Below, in pieces: positions 1-9,696 of a DNA stretch of 40,899 nt. Within the stretch, counting starts at the first letter, position 1. Each line of letters starts with the position of its first letter. The stretch lies in assembly GCA_007244375.1 (NCBI GenBank), contig SCVW01000025.1:264001-304899 (forward strand), given 5' to 3'. The translations under genes and the position numbers were made by a program. Origin of the DNA: Smithella sp. GTDB lineage: Bacteria; Desulfobacterota; Syntrophia; Syntrophales; Smithellaceae. The notes under the pieces are model-generated. The model did not search any database and was not told the origin of the DNA. It saw only the letters and a list, made by a program, of their open reading frames with translations.

Positions 1-909
<909 letters not shown>

Positions 910-914
910 AAAAA

Positions 915-956
915 GTTCTATGTTCTATGTTCAAAGTTCAACGTTCAATGTTTAAT
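915..956 (+). repeat. Heptanucleotide tandem repeat, six units
   Basis: Six consecutive 7-bp units (GTTCTAT, GTTCTAT, GTTCAAA, GTTCAAC, GTTCAAT, GTTTAAT) fill the gap between the glpK stop and the glpA start at 971. The consensus is close to GTTCAAT. A seventh, degraded unit may follow at 957. No good Shine-Dalgarno sequence is visible between the repeat and the glpA ATG, so the repeat makes up most of the intercistronic leader. Confidence 0.85.
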
Positions 957-970
957 GGTCGTATAGATAA

Positions 971-2473
971 ATGATTAAGACGGATGTGATTATTATTGGA
1001 GGAGGCGCCACCGGCTGCGGGATTGCCAGAGATCTTGCCCTGCGTGGTATTCCGCATTGTCTCGTAGAGAAAGGAGATTTCGCGGCGGGAGCCACAGGTG
1101 CCTGCCATGGTCTTCTTCACAGCGGAGGAAGATATGCGGTTACCGACCCGCAAGCTGCCCGCGAATGTTACGAAGAAAATATTATACTGGGGAAAATCGG
1201 TAAAAAATGCGTCGAACAAACAGGAGGACTTTTTGTTCGCCTGCCCGGCGATTCCAAACGTTTCAGGGAAGTATTTCTCAGAGGTTGTGAACAAGTAGGT
1301 ATCCCCGCGGAAGCTATCTCTTCAACCAAAGCTTTTGAACTAGTGCCCAACCTGAATCGGGAAATCGAAGAGGCAATCAAGGTTCCCGATTGCTCCATTG
1401 ATCCGTTCCGCCTTTGCCTGCTTAACATCCGAACTTCCGAGATGCGCGGCGGAATAATTTTCACAAGGCACAAAGTCACAGAAATCATCAAATCACACGG
1501 CCGTTGCATCGGCATCAAGGCTATCGATCAGACTACGGGAGATTCCAAAGAAGTGCACGGCAATATTATCGTCAACGCAACCGGTGCCTGGGCTAACATG
1601 GTTTCATCTCTTGCCGGTTGTGAAGTCCCGATGACATTAGTTAAAGGATCGTTAGTTATCACTAATCATCGTCTGACCAACATGGTAATTAACAGATTAA
1701 GACAGCCGGCTGACGGCGATATAGTGGTACCCAACGAAGCCGTTTGTCTGGCTGGAACAACATCGCTTGCCGTAGAAGATCCGGACAAAATAGATACTGC
1801 ATCCGCTGAAGTGGATACAATAATCGGCGAAGCTGGTAAAATGATTCCTCATTTCAATAAAACCCGCATTATCCGGGCATTTTCCGGCGTTCGGCCTCTG
1901 CTCAAATCCGGCAAAGCAGACAGCCATGAGATTTCCCGCGGCTTCCAGATTATCAATCACGAAAACGGCTTATACAGCATCGTGGGGGGAAAGCTTTCGA
2001 CTTTCAGACTGATGGCAGAAAAGATGGTGGATACCATCATGGTATCTTTTAATCTCAAAAAACATTGCGAAACTGCAGAAATACCACTTGACGGGCAGGA
2101 GGAATTGAGTGGCTACCCTCTCTCCAAAAGGCTCGCCGATATAAAAAATATCGTATGTGAATGTGAACTCGTTACCAGACACGATGTAGAAAGAATAATC
2201 AGAGAAACATCAACGCGCAATGTGGGCGATATTCAGCATCGGACTCGCCTGGGCATGGGACCGTGTCAGGGAGGTTTTTGTACTTTCCGCGCACTCGGCA
2301 TAATGAACGATATGAGCGTTATATCACCCGAACAATCCATGGAAATACTGCGCAGTTTTCTCCAACGCCGTTATAGAGGAATCAGGCATGCTCTCTGGGG
2401 TGATCAACTCCGCGAAGAACAACTGGTGGAATATATATATCTGGGAATTCTGGCCATGGAGAAATCCGAATGA
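971..2473 (+). CDS. glpA: Anaerobic glycerol-3-phosphate dehydrogenase subunit A
   Basis: This is the FAD-containing catalytic subunit that oxidises glycerol 3-phosphate to dihydroxyacetone phosphate in the membrane-associated GlpABC complex. The N-terminus carries a dinucleotide-binding motif GGGATG at residues 10-15, followed by a DAO-type FAD fold with the typical GACHGLLHSGGRYA segment. Near the C-terminus a BFD-like [2Fe-2S] domain is indicated by C396, C398, C432 and C437 (CxC...CQGGFC). The 500-residue length is slightly below the 542 of E. coli GlpA. The stop overlaps the glpB start by 4 nt (ATGA), which supports translational coupling. The start at 971 is the first ATG placing the FAD motif at the usual distance from the N-terminus, although its ribosome binding site is weak. 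Confidence 0.95.
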   Translation: MIKTDVIIIGGGATGCGIARDLALRGIPHCLVEKGDFAAGATGACHGLLHSGGRYAVTDPQAARECYEENIILGKIGKKCVEQTGGLFVRLPGDSKRFREVFLRGCEQVGIPAEAISSTKAFELVPNLNREIEEAIKVPDCSIDPFRLCLLNIRTSEMRGGIIFTRHKVTEIIKSHGRCIGIKAIDQTTGDSKEVHGNIIVNATGAWANMVSSLAGCEVPMTLVKGSLVITNHRLTNMVINRLRQPADGDIVVPNEAVCLAGTTSLAVEDPDKIDTASAEVDTIIGEAGKMIPHFNKTRIIRAFSGVRPLLKSGKADSHEISRGFQIINHENGLYSIVGGKLSTFRLMAEKMVDTIMVSFNLKKHCETAEIPLDGQEELSGYPLSKRLADIKNIVCECELVTRHDVERIIRETSTRNVGDIQHRTRLGMGPCQGGFCTFRALGIMNDMSVISPEQSMEILRSFLQRRYRGIRHALWGDQLREEQLVEYIYLGILAMEKSE

Positions 2474-3675
2474 GCGTTATCGAATATGATGTTGTCATCA
2501 TCGGAGCGGGCGTGGGTGGTCTTACGACCGGAGCACTTCTTTCCGAACGCGGTTTCAAAGTTGCATTGGTTACTACCGGAGAACCAACTGCCTGTCTTTC
2601 CACCGGCTGCATTGATGTCTGTTCCCGCACCGACAATCCCCTGCCTGGCATCAAAGAACTACCGCCGGAACATCCCTATCACCTTGTCGACGAAAAAATT
2701 ATCAGACAGTCATTGAATTATTTTCAGGCGGTGATGCTGAATATGGGTATCCCCTACAAAGGATCAATCGAGAAGAACCGTTTTGTAATGTCAGCCCTCG
2801 GGACATTTAAAACATCATGCCTTGTTCCCTCGACTATGGAAGCGGCACCGCAAGACGATAAAGAAAGTCTCCACATCATCACTTTCAAGGAATTAAAAGA
2901 TTTCTATCCTGGCTATATCGTATCGAGAAGAAGAAATACAAAATTCTCGGTATTCGACGCCGGGGTTTTCACAACCATGAGTATAGCCTCACGATTTGAG
3001 GATAAAAATTTCTTTGAAAGATTCATCGGTTGGATGGACAAACTTCACATTGATCAAGACAAAATCGGGTTGCCAGCCGTTATCGGTCTGGAATCGGCAA
3101 GTGAAATTGTTAATGCCATAGCAACGCTCATGGCTAGACCTGTCTTCGAAATTCCAACTATTCCGCCGTCCATGCCCGGCAGAAGACTTTTTAACGCTTT
3201 GAAAAAAAACTTTCGTAACAAAGGCGGCACTATTTACTGGACATGGCCTGTAATTGGAACAGAAAAAACAGGAAATCTTATTGAAGCAGTGACTACATTC
3301 TCTGAAGGAAGACCTAACAGCATTAACGCCCGGGCATTTATTCTGGGAACCGGGTCTTTTGTCGGTGGTGGTTTGACTGCCATGCGTGAAGGTATTGTGG
3401 AAAATGTGTTTAATTTGCCGGTTTCCGTTTCCGGTCCCCGCGAAACCTGGTTTGACAATAATTATTTTTCCTTGAACCATGGTATAGGCAGAGCCGGCAT
3501 CATCGTTGATTCATCTATGCGTCCGATTGATTCTCCCTGGGAGAATATATTCCTTTGCGGCGGAATTCTGGCCGAGACTGAAATACTGAAAAACGGCTGC
3601 GGTCATGGTCTGGCTCTGGCGACAGCCCATACAGCGGCAAAGTCCTGTGCGGAGTATCTGTCTCATGACCTATGA
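2470..3675 (+). CDS. glpB: Anaerobic glycerol-3-phosphate dehydrogenase subunit B
   Basis: GlpB is the second flavin-type subunit of the anaerobic glycerol-3-phosphate dehydrogenase. The protein has 401 residues (419 in E. coli) with an N-terminal Rossmann motif GAGVGG at residues 12-17, then the GlpB-typical TACLSTGCIDVC segment. A second nucleotide-binding element lies near the C-terminus (ENIFLCGGILAETEILKNGC). It is translationally coupled to glpA by a 4-nt overlap and overlaps glpC by 11 nt. In E. coli GlpB is thought to pass electrons from GlpA to the membrane Fe-S subunit GlpC; the same order here supports that role. Confidence 0.93.
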   Translation: MSVIEYDVVIIGAGVGGLTTGALLSERGFKVALVTTGEPTACLSTGCIDVCSRTDNPLPGIKELPPEHPYHLVDEKIIRQSLNYFQAVMLNMGIPYKGSIEKNRFVMSALGTFKTSCLVPSTMEAAPQDDKESLHIITFKELKDFYPGYIVSRRRNTKFSVFDAGVFTTMSIASRFEDKNFFERFIGWMDKLHIDQDKIGLPAVIGLESASEIVNAIATLMARPVFEIPTIPPSMPGRRLFNALKKNFRNKGGTIYWTWPVIGTEKTGNLIEAVTTFSEGRPNSINARAFILGTGSFVGGGLTAMREGIVENVFNLPVSVSGPRETWFDNNYFSLNHGIGRAGIIVDSSMRPIDSPWENIFLCGGILAETEILKNGCGHGLALATAHTAAKSCAEYLSHDL

Positions 3676-4849
3676 ACATTGCATACGCTGCACAATTTGT
3701 GTGGAAAATTGTCCCGTCTTCAGGGTGAATCCTGATTTCCCGGGACCGAAACAGGCGGGACCCGATGCCCAGCGTTTCCGGTCGGAAAAGGAAAAAGTCC
3801 AAGATGAATGGGTTTTCCTGTGCAGCCAATGCAAACGCTGTGAAATGGCCTGTCCGTGCGGCGTGGAACCGGCACAAATTATTCTCCGGGAACAGCAGAG
3901 ATACGGCAAGGAACATCCACAAACTGCGGCTTATTTGCTTTTTGCCAACAATTATTATTTAAGCACTCTCGGTTCTTTTACGGCTCCGATAGCAAACAAA
4001 GTTGCTTCTATGAAACTGGGCAAGAATTTTATGCGTAAAATAGGAATATCAACATACCTGCCCTTCCCCAAATTCAGTTTCCGGACAATGAGCAAAGAAA
4101 AAAAGCTTTTGAGTAAAAACATAAAAAAAGTCGCCTTCTTTTACGGATGTTTTATAAATTTCTACCGTCCTGATATTGGAAGAAAAATTGTCCGCCTTCT
4201 TGCCTCCATGAATGTGGATGTTGTCTTGCCGCCGCAGTGGTGCTGTGGACTACCCGCGCTGGGGAATGGAAATCTGGCGCTGGCCAGATACTTCGCGCAA
4301 AAAAATGCCTCTTCATTATCCGACTACATAGATGCCGGTTATGATATTGTTTATACTTGCACATCCTGCGGACTTTGCCTTCTGCATGATTATCCCGGTA
4401 TCATGGAAATTCCACAGGGTAAAAAAATTGCCGAGAGCAGCTATGATCTTCACGAGTATATTATCAAACTCATTAATGAAGGATACGCCAAACCTGAATT
4501 TGGAAAAGTACAGCGTAAAATAGCCTATCATATTCCATGTCATCTCAGAGCGTTGAGAATCGGCTATCCCGCCCAAAAACTTATGGCGACAATACCAGGT
4601 TTGGAATGTGAAATTTTTGATGACACCTGCTGCGGACTTTCCGGCAGTTACGGCTTTAAAGAAAAAAACGAGTTCACGGCCATAAAGATCGGCAACAGGG
4701 CGGTCTCTATAATCAAAAAATCCGGAGCTGAAAACATTGTGGCTGATTGCGGTTCGTGCCGGATGCAACTGGGCGGGTTATCCGGTCTAACTTCTCTGGA
4801 CCCAGCGGAGATACTTTGCGAATCATTGGGTATAAGTGGTCAAAAATAA
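3665..4849 (+). CDS. glpC: Anaerobic glycerol-3-phosphate dehydrogenase Fe-S subunit C
   Basis: GlpC anchors the dehydrogenase and passes electrons toward the quinone pool. Two [4Fe-4S] motifs lie at C6/C9/C12/C16 and C53/C56/C59/C63, followed by two CCG-type cysteine-rich domains (CCGLPALGNG and CCGLSGSYGFK). The 394-residue length matches E. coli GlpC (396). The ATG at 3665 is preferred over an in-frame upstream start at 3605: it has GGAG at 3651-3654 and gives the expected N-terminus directly before the first cluster, while the longer form would overlap glpB by 71 nt. The chosen start overlaps glpB by 11 nt. After the stop there are 154 nt before the next gene. Confidence 0.93.
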   Translation: MTYEHCIRCTICVENCPVFRVNPDFPGPKQAGPDAQRFRSEKEKVQDEWVFLCSQCKRCEMACPCGVEPAQIILREQQRYGKEHPQTAAYLLFANNYYLSTLGSFTAPIANKVASMKLGKNFMRKIGISTYLPFPKFSFRTMSKEKKLLSKNIKKVAFFYGCFINFYRPDIGRKIVRLLASMNVDVVLPPQWCCGLPALGNGNLALARYFAQKNASSLSDYIDAGYDIVYTCTSCGLCLLHDYPGIMEIPQGKKIAESSYDLHEYIIKLINEGYAKPEFGKVQRKIAYHIPCHLRALRIGYPAQKLMATIPGLECEIFDDTCCGLSGSYGFKEKNEFTAIKIGNRAVSIIKKSGAENIVADCGSCRMQLGGLSGLTSLDPAEILCESLGISGQK

Positions 4850-5003
4850 TCTGCAAGCGATTTTCTTCAATTTCGTCAAGCAACAGGTTTCTGAAAGCGA
4901 ATTTGACGTAACTTAAAAAATATGCAAGATTGCAACAAACGAAATAACGAATAAAACTAACTTCCTGATTAAGTTTTTTATATATGAAAGGAGAACACAA
5001 GTT

Positions 5004-5885
5004 ATGCCGGACGTGGAAGGAATAAAAGAAGCAAAAATGTTTCATTTCGATAAGCTTCAGGAGACACAGGGATTTTTTCTCAAAGGCTCAAATTCTCTTG
5101 ATTGGGGAATGAAAAACAGACTCTCCAGAATATTTAATCCTGCTTCAGGAAGAACGGTTATGCTGGCTATCGATCACGGTTATTTTCAGGGACCAACGAC
5201 CGGTTTGGAAAGAGTGGACATCAATATTCTTCCACTGGCACCGTATGCGGACACACTCATGCTGACAAGAGGAATTTTGCGTAGTGTTATACCACCTTCT
5301 CTTTCTCAATCCATAGTACTCAGAGTTTCAGGAGGAGCCAGTATCCTCAAGGAACTTTCCAACGAAGAAATCGCTGTGGATATTGAAGAATCCATCCGTT
5401 TAAATGTATGCGCCATGGCTGTACAGGTTTTTATCGGCGGCGAATTTGAAAGGCAGTCTGTCATCAACATGACCAAAATGGTTGATATCGGCAACCGTTA
5501 CGGCATTCCCACTCTGGCAGTAACGGCCGTTGGTAAAGACATGGCCCGCGACGCAAAATACTTCCGGCTGGCCTGCCGGATATGCGCGGAGCTTGGCGCT
5601 CACTATATCAAAACCTATTATGTGGAAAAAGATTTCGAAACAGTTACCGCTTCCTGCCCTGTACCTATTGTCATGGCCGGCGGTAAAAAAATCCCTGAAA
5701 TTGATGCCCTGACCATGGCCTATAATGCCGTTCAAAAAGGCGCTGCCGGTGTGGACATGGGACGTAACATTTTCCAGTCGGATGCCCCGATCGCCATGAT
5801 TAAGGCAGTACGTGCGGTTGTTCATGACAACGAGACGCCGAAAAAGGCTTTTGAACTTTACAAGAGTCTGAAAAAGAATAAATGA
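5004..5885 (+). CDS. lsrF: LsrF-type class I aldolase/thiolase
   Basis: The protein strongly resembles E. coli LsrF over nearly its whole length (293 versus 291 residues), including [35 protein letters not shown] and [12 protein letters not shown]. LsrF uses a Schiff-base lysine to split 3-hydroxy-5-phosphonooxypentane-2,4-dione with CoA into DHAP and acetyl-CoA at the end of AI-2 degradation. The catalytic lysine falls at K203, the same number as in E. coli. AAAGGAG ends about 11 nt before the ATG. None of lsrK, lsrG or lsrACDB is in the window, so the real substrate may be a related phosphorylated diketone or sugar. It follows the DHAP-producing glpABC genes and overlaps the downstream dehydrogenase by 4 nt. 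A DhnA-type fructose-bisphosphate aldolase is a less likely reading. Confidence 0.85.
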   Translation: MPDVEGIKEAKMFHFDKLQETQGFFLKGSNSLDWGMKNRLSRIFNPASGRTVMLAIDHGYFQGPTTGLERVDINILPLAPYADTLMLTRGILRSVIPPSLSQSIVLRVSGGASILKELSNEEIAVDIEESIRLNVCAMAVQVFIGGEFERQSVINMTKMVDIGNRYGIPTLAVTAVGKDMARDAKYFRLACRICAELGAHYIKTYYVEKDFETVTASCPVPIVMAGGKKIPEIDALTMAYNAVQKGAAGVDMGRNIFQSDAPIAMIKAVRAVVHDNETPKKAFELYKSLKKNK

Positions 5886-6898
5886 AAGTCGCGTACTGGT
5901 ATAACAACAAAGATATCCGTATCGAAGAAATTCCCACTCCTATACCCAAAAGCAAGGAGATGCTGGTCAAGGTCATTTCCTGCGGCATTTGCGGCAGCGA
6001 TATCGTCGAATGGTACCGGCTGCCGCGCGCACCGCTGGTGCAGGGACACGAAATAGGCGCTCAAGTTGTTAAAACTGGTAAATCTATAAAAAAATATAAG
6101 CCTGGAGATCGGGTGTTTATCGTTCCAAAAGTATCCTGCATGGAATGCCATTATTGCAGGAACGGGCACTACCCTCAATGCTCAGAAGTGAAAGAACGTC
6201 TTCCCGGCGGCTTTGCCGAATATATTCTTGTTCCGGAAATTCTGATAGAAAAAGGAACGTATCTGCTTCCTGAAAATGTTACTTATGATCAAAGTACTTT
6301 CATCGAACCTCTGGCCTGCGTCATAAGAGCGCAAAGGCTGGCCGGTGTAAAAAAAGGACAATCAATGCTGGTTATTGGCTGCGGTATGTCCGGATTACTC
6401 AATGTAAAACTTGCACTTACTAAAGGATGCAGACTCATCGCTGCCGATATCAACCAAACAAAACTCGAAATTGCCGGACATATGGGAGCCGATATTACCA
6501 TCAACGCATCAGATAATATTGTGGATCACCTGATAGAAAAAAACGGTAAAAAGGCCGATATTGTCTTCATATGCGCTTCCGCCGATTCTGCTCTAGAGCA
6601 GGCATGGAAATGCGTCGATAAAGGCGGAGTAATAGTTTTGTTCGCCGTTCCCGGACCAGATAAAAAAGTTGTTGTTCCCGTCAACGATTTCTGGATGAAA
6701 GAAATCACCATTCTCACTTCTTATTATTGCGGTCCACCGGATATTATCGAAGCAATGAAGTTAATAGAATGGCGTCATATCGTAGTGGATGACCTGATTA
6801 CACACCGGCTTCCCCTAACAGAAATTGCCAAAGGTTTTCAATTGGTAACAGACGGTAAACAATCAGTCAAAGTAATCATTAAGCCCAACAATGGTTAA
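5882..6898 (+). CDS. Zinc-dependent medium-chain alcohol/polyol dehydrogenase
   Basis: This is a 338-residue medium-chain dehydrogenase of the threonine/sorbitol dehydrogenase type. Catalytic-zinc ligands are predicted at C34, H56-E57 and E142; the structural zinc site is C86, C89, C92 and C100. The Rossmann motif GCGMSG begins at G166. The substrate cannot be read from the sequence: sorbitol-, idonate- and threonine-type dehydrogenases share this architecture. The ATGA overlap with the LsrF-type gene indicates coupled expression, suggesting that the dehydrogenase makes or consumes the phosphorylated keto compound handled by that enzyme. That link is inferred only from gene order. Confidence 0.9.
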   Translation: MKVAYWYNNKDIRIEEIPTPIPKSKEMLVKVISCGICGSDIVEWYRLPRAPLVQGHEIGAQVVKTGKSIKKYKPGDRVFIVPKVSCMECHYCRNGHYPQCSEVKERLPGGFAEYILVPEILIEKGTYLLPENVTYDQSTFIEPLACVIRAQRLAGVKKGQSMLVIGCGMSGLLNVKLALTKGCRLIAADINQTKLEIAGHMGADITINASDNIVDHLIEKNGKKADIVFICASADSALEQAWKCVDKGGVIVLFAVPGPDKKVVVPVNDFWMKEITILTSYYCGPPDIIEAMKLIEWRHIVVDDLITHRLPLTEIAKGFQLVTDGKQSVKVIIKPNNG

Positions 6899-7106
6899 TT
6901 TTTCTTTACATTAAAATGTTTTTTTGTTATTAAATTGAAAACGTTTTTTGTAGTTTTAGTCATTATGTTTTTACTGTTAACTCCTTCTTATTTATCGTGA
7001 AAATTAATCTTGAGATCTGAGTAAGACATTAATAAGTCGTGGGGTTAAATACTCTACAAAAAGAATTCTTTAAAGGATACCATAACAAAAATTTCAGGAG
7101 GTTATT

Positions 7107-7676
7107 ATGAAAAAATTATTAATTACGCTTTTACTTACCTTAGCTTTAGTCCTGCCGTCTTATGCCATCACCAGTAACGGTATTGATTTCCAGGATACTT
7201 TAAAAGCCGGTCAAACAAATCTCATATTTAACGGTTCCGGTATTCGTACCAAGGCCTTTTTAAATATTTACGTGGCAGCGTTATACCTGACAAAGAAACA
7301 GAGCAACTATATAACTATTATGAACGCTGATGAACCGATGGCCATAAGAATCGTTATCATTTCCCGTCTTGTTTCCTCCGGTACATTTATCGAAGCTACC
7401 AAGGCCGGATTTGAGCGCACTACTAACGGAAACACAGCTCCAATAAAAGCCAAAATCGATATGTTATGCGAGGCGTTTAAGGATAAGATAAAAAAAGGAG
7501 ATGTTTTCGATTTGATTTATGTACCAGACGAAGGCACATCTATTTATCGTAACGGCACACTGAAATCCACAATTGAAGGACTGGACTTTAAAAAGTATCT
7601 TTTCGGAATATGGATCATCGACAAGCCCTCGCACGGAAACGAGCCGTTGCGCAAAGGTATGCTGGGATTACAGTAG
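7107..7676 (+). CDS. Exported chalcone isomerase-like protein
   Basis: The 189-residue product starts with a clear Sec signal peptide (basic MKK, hydrophobic core, likely cleavage after SYA at residue 20). The mature part has the bacterial chalcone-isomerase-like pattern: a GIDFQDTLKAG start, RTKAFLNIYVAALYL, a central helical AGF...N segment and a C-terminal LFGIWIIDKPSHGNEPLRKGMLG. Homologues are periplasmic proteins of unsettled function and probably are not true chalcone isomerases. A strong AGGAGG ribosome binding site sits 7 nt before the ATG. The gene stands alone, 208 nt after the dehydrogenase. A hairpin at 7707-7728 follows it. Confidence 0.85.
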   Translation: MKKLLITLLLTLALVLPSYAITSNGIDFQDTLKAGQTNLIFNGSGIRTKAFLNIYVAALYLTKKQSNYITIMNADEPMAIRIVIISRLVSSGTFIEATKAGFERTTNGNTAPIKAKIDMLCEAFKDKIKKGDVFDLIYVPDEGTSIYRNGTLKSTIEGLDFKKYLFGIWIIDKPSHGNEPLRKGMLGLQ

Positions 7677-7706
7677 AACTTCAATATTGTTTACGTCTTA
7701 AATCAA

Positions 7707-7728
7707 GTGAGGGGGCTTACCCCCTCAC
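7707..7728. terminator. Strong hairpin between convergent genes
   Basis: A perfect 9-bp stem (GTGAGGGGG paired with CCCCCTCAC) closes a 4-nt loop between the stop codons of the chalcone-isomerase-like gene (7676) and the lipoprotein gene (7748). No U-run follows on either strand, so it is a terminator-like or mRNA-stabilising hairpin rather than a textbook intrinsic terminator. Confidence 0.55.
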
Positions 7729-7747
7729 GAACTACTAGCGTATATCC

Positions 7748-8431
7748 CTAATGTCCGATAGCTTCTTTAAGCTTCTGCGCCACAACTTTTTCTGTAAATA
7801 ATTTTTCAATGGCATCACCCAGAGAAATACTCGCCTGCTCCCCCAGAGCTTCTTCGGAAAACAAAGCATATTCCTTTGAATAACTGCTTTCCACTCTGCT
7901 TTCATAGAATATCTTATTCTTGATAATATCGGCAAAAACAAATTTCAGCTTAATATTGGTTCTACAGGAATTTGTAGGGAACCCTTTAATACATGAAACA
8001 TCCAGTTCTTCTACATTCCCGCCAACGATGATGTTGGCAATTCCTTGCGGTATGTTTTGTTCTTTTAAATCCCATTGTTCAATTTTATTGGGAATTTTGT
8101 ATCCAGCTTTTCTTAAATATTCTTTAATACCGTTGGCAATTGCTTTTGTTGCTTTGACACTTTTAGGTAATAATAATACTTTTGAGCCGTCTGTTTCCGT
8201 CACACGTCCGATCACAAGCCTATCATCCAGTTTACGCACATCATTAAATTCAGCAACCGAAATAATGGCATTAGAGTTTTTATCTGCTTTTAAATATTCA
8301 GGAATAGCGGCTTGATCCGCATCATAATAAATATTAACACTGTATAGAGTGTGACTAACACACCCCATAAAAATAAAGATAGAAACGAACAATCCTAATT
8401 TCCATGCATAGTGTAATTTTCTATTTTTCAT
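7748..8431 (-). CDS. Putative lipoprotein of unknown function
   Basis: The 227-residue protein has an N-terminal hydrophobic stretch and a lipobox-like IFMGC with the lipidated cysteine at residue 24. The mature part is a soluble alpha/beta protein without recognisable motifs. Its layout (a short basic lead, then a nucleotide-free domain with repeated VAEF / VGGNVEELD strands) recalls small YajG-like lipoproteins, but this is only a resemblance. It is preceded by AAAAGGAG and lies 12 nt downstream of the K+ channel gene on the same strand, so the two are probably co-transcribed. Confidence 0.75.
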   Translation of the reverse strand: MKNRKLHYAWKLGLFVSIFIFMGCVSHTLYSVNIYYDADQAAIPEYLKADKNSNAIISVAEFNDVRKLDDRLVIGRVTETDGSKVLLLPKSVKATKAIANGIKEYLRKAGYKIPNKIEQWDLKEQNIPQGIANIIVGGNVEELDVSCIKGFPTNSCRTNIKLKFVFADIIKNKIFYESRVESSYSKEYALFSEEALGEQASISLGDAIEKLFTEKVVAQKLKEAIGH

Positions 8432-8443
8432 TATTTACTCCTT

Positions 8444-9442
8444 TTATGCTAAACACGCCTCAGAAAAATGCTTCACGTTTTCATCTTCGCCCATGGCTAT
8501 TAATCTATCGCCTTCCTCAATAATGTAATTGGCCATAGGATTAAAAATCATTTTCCCGGAATCCTTCTTAACGGCAACAATTATCAGACCATAACCCTTG
8601 CGTATCCCCGAATCTTCCAACGATTTGGAAATAAACTGCGAATCTTTGCATACGGAAATTTCTTCCATACGTAATTCCAGACTTTGCTGACGAGTCGTAA
8701 TTTCAATAAAGTCCAACATCGCCGGACGTAAAATCGCCATAGCCATCCTCACACCGCCCAGTGTGTAGGGAAACATTACGCGATTCGCACCTGCTCTCAA
8801 TAGTCTGTGCTCTGATTCTTCTTCCTCGGATCGGGATATAATATACACCTGTTGATTGAGTTCTTTAGCCGTCAGAATAACATAAAGATTTTCTGCATCC
8901 GAAGGTAACACACATACCACGCCTTTGGCCCGTTTAATTCCCGCTTTAATCAATATTTTATCCTGCGTCGCATCTCCTTTCATGCAAATAAAACCTTCAT
9001 CTTGAGCCTTTTGAATGACATCTGGATTGTTGTCGATGACCACGCACGGCATTTTTCCCGCCATCAGTTCACGGCAAATTAAGAAACCAATCCGGCCACC
9101 ACCGCAAATTATGTAATGATTATGAATTTTCTCGATTATTTTTTCCAATTTTCCCCTCCCCAATAGATTGCGCAGGCGCCCTTCGATAAAAGTCTCCGCC
9201 AAAAGAACCAATGTATAAAACATCATGCCCACGCCAAAAATAATTACGAAAACTGTAAAAATTTTACCTACTGTTGTCTCCGGTGCAAAATCGCCGTATC
9301 CTACTGTGGATAATGTAGCGATGCATACATAGAAGGAATCCAGAATGCTCCATCCTTCGATAAAATGAAAACCGATAGTGCCGATTATAAATATAGTTAA
9401 TAAAATTATCAGAGATATTTTTATCTTAGTAGTAAATACCAA
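8444..9442 (-). CDS. Two-TM potassium channel with RCK (TrkA) domain
   Basis: This is an MthK-like K+ channel of 332 residues. TM1 spans about residues 9-27 and TM2 about 59-83. Between them is a pore loop with the selectivity filter TVGYGD at residues 46-51. A cytoplasmic RCK_N/TrkA-N domain begins with IICGGGRIGF (GGGRIG at 114-119), and an RCK_C/TrkA-C domain follows after about residue 255. Such channels gate on NAD(H), Ca2+ or nucleotides; the ligand here is unknown. The start at 9442 is a TTG, preceded by AAAGGAG about 11 nt upstream. The gene diverges from the KefB-type antiporter, which also carries a TrkA-N domain. Confidence 0.92.
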   Translation of the reverse strand: MVFTTKIKISLIILLTIFIIGTIGFHFIEGWSILDSFYVCIATLSTVGYGDFAPETTVGKIFTVFVIIFGVGMMFYTLVLLAETFIEGRLRNLLGRGKLEKIIEKIHNHYIICGGGRIGFLICRELMAGKMPCVVIDNNPDVIQKAQDEGFICMKGDATQDKILIKAGIKRAKGVVCVLPSDAENLYVILTAKELNQQVYIISRSEEEESEHRLLRAGANRVMFPYTLGGVRMAMAILRPAMLDFIEITTRQQSLELRMEEISVCKDSQFISKSLEDSGIRKGYGLIIVAVKKDSGKMIFNPMANYIIEEGDRLIAMGEDENVKHFSEACLA

Positions 9443-9602
9443 AAGCTTATTTTCTCCTTTGTACTTATTTATACCTAATCAGAGAATTTCAAACAAATTA
9501 TTTATATAAAATATTTAAAAACAGAAGCTAAAATTATAATTTTTTATACAGTGAATGTTTTATTAATTCAAGTATTCAATTATTTACAACATTACTATTG
9601 CC

Positions 9603-9632
9603 TTGACACACAAGAAGGCCTTCACCTATACT
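9603..9632 (+). promoter_or_regulatory. Candidate sigma-70 promoter for the KefB-type antiporter gene
   Basis: A consensus -35 box TTGACA (9603-9608) and a -10 box TATACT (9627-9632, 5 of 6 matches) are separated by 18 nt. This places transcription start near 9639, about 58 nt before the ATG at 9697. The surrounding intergenic region (9443-9696) is very AT-rich and must also hold the divergent channel promoter, which I could not place. Confidence 0.55.
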
Positions 9633-9696
9633 CAAAATAATTAAAGCATTTCTTAATCTGTTTAATATTATAATTTTTCATGAAGTGTTGTTAATT

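Noticed and set aside
3605-3664. Longer glpC start upstream at 3605
   Set aside because: It would overlap glpB by 71 nt and adds no conserved residues; 3665 has a ribosome binding site and the family N-terminus.
4959-4980. Attenuator hairpin before lsrF (AACTT...AAGTTTTTT)
   Set aside because: Only 5 A/T-rich base pairs; too weak to call as a terminator.
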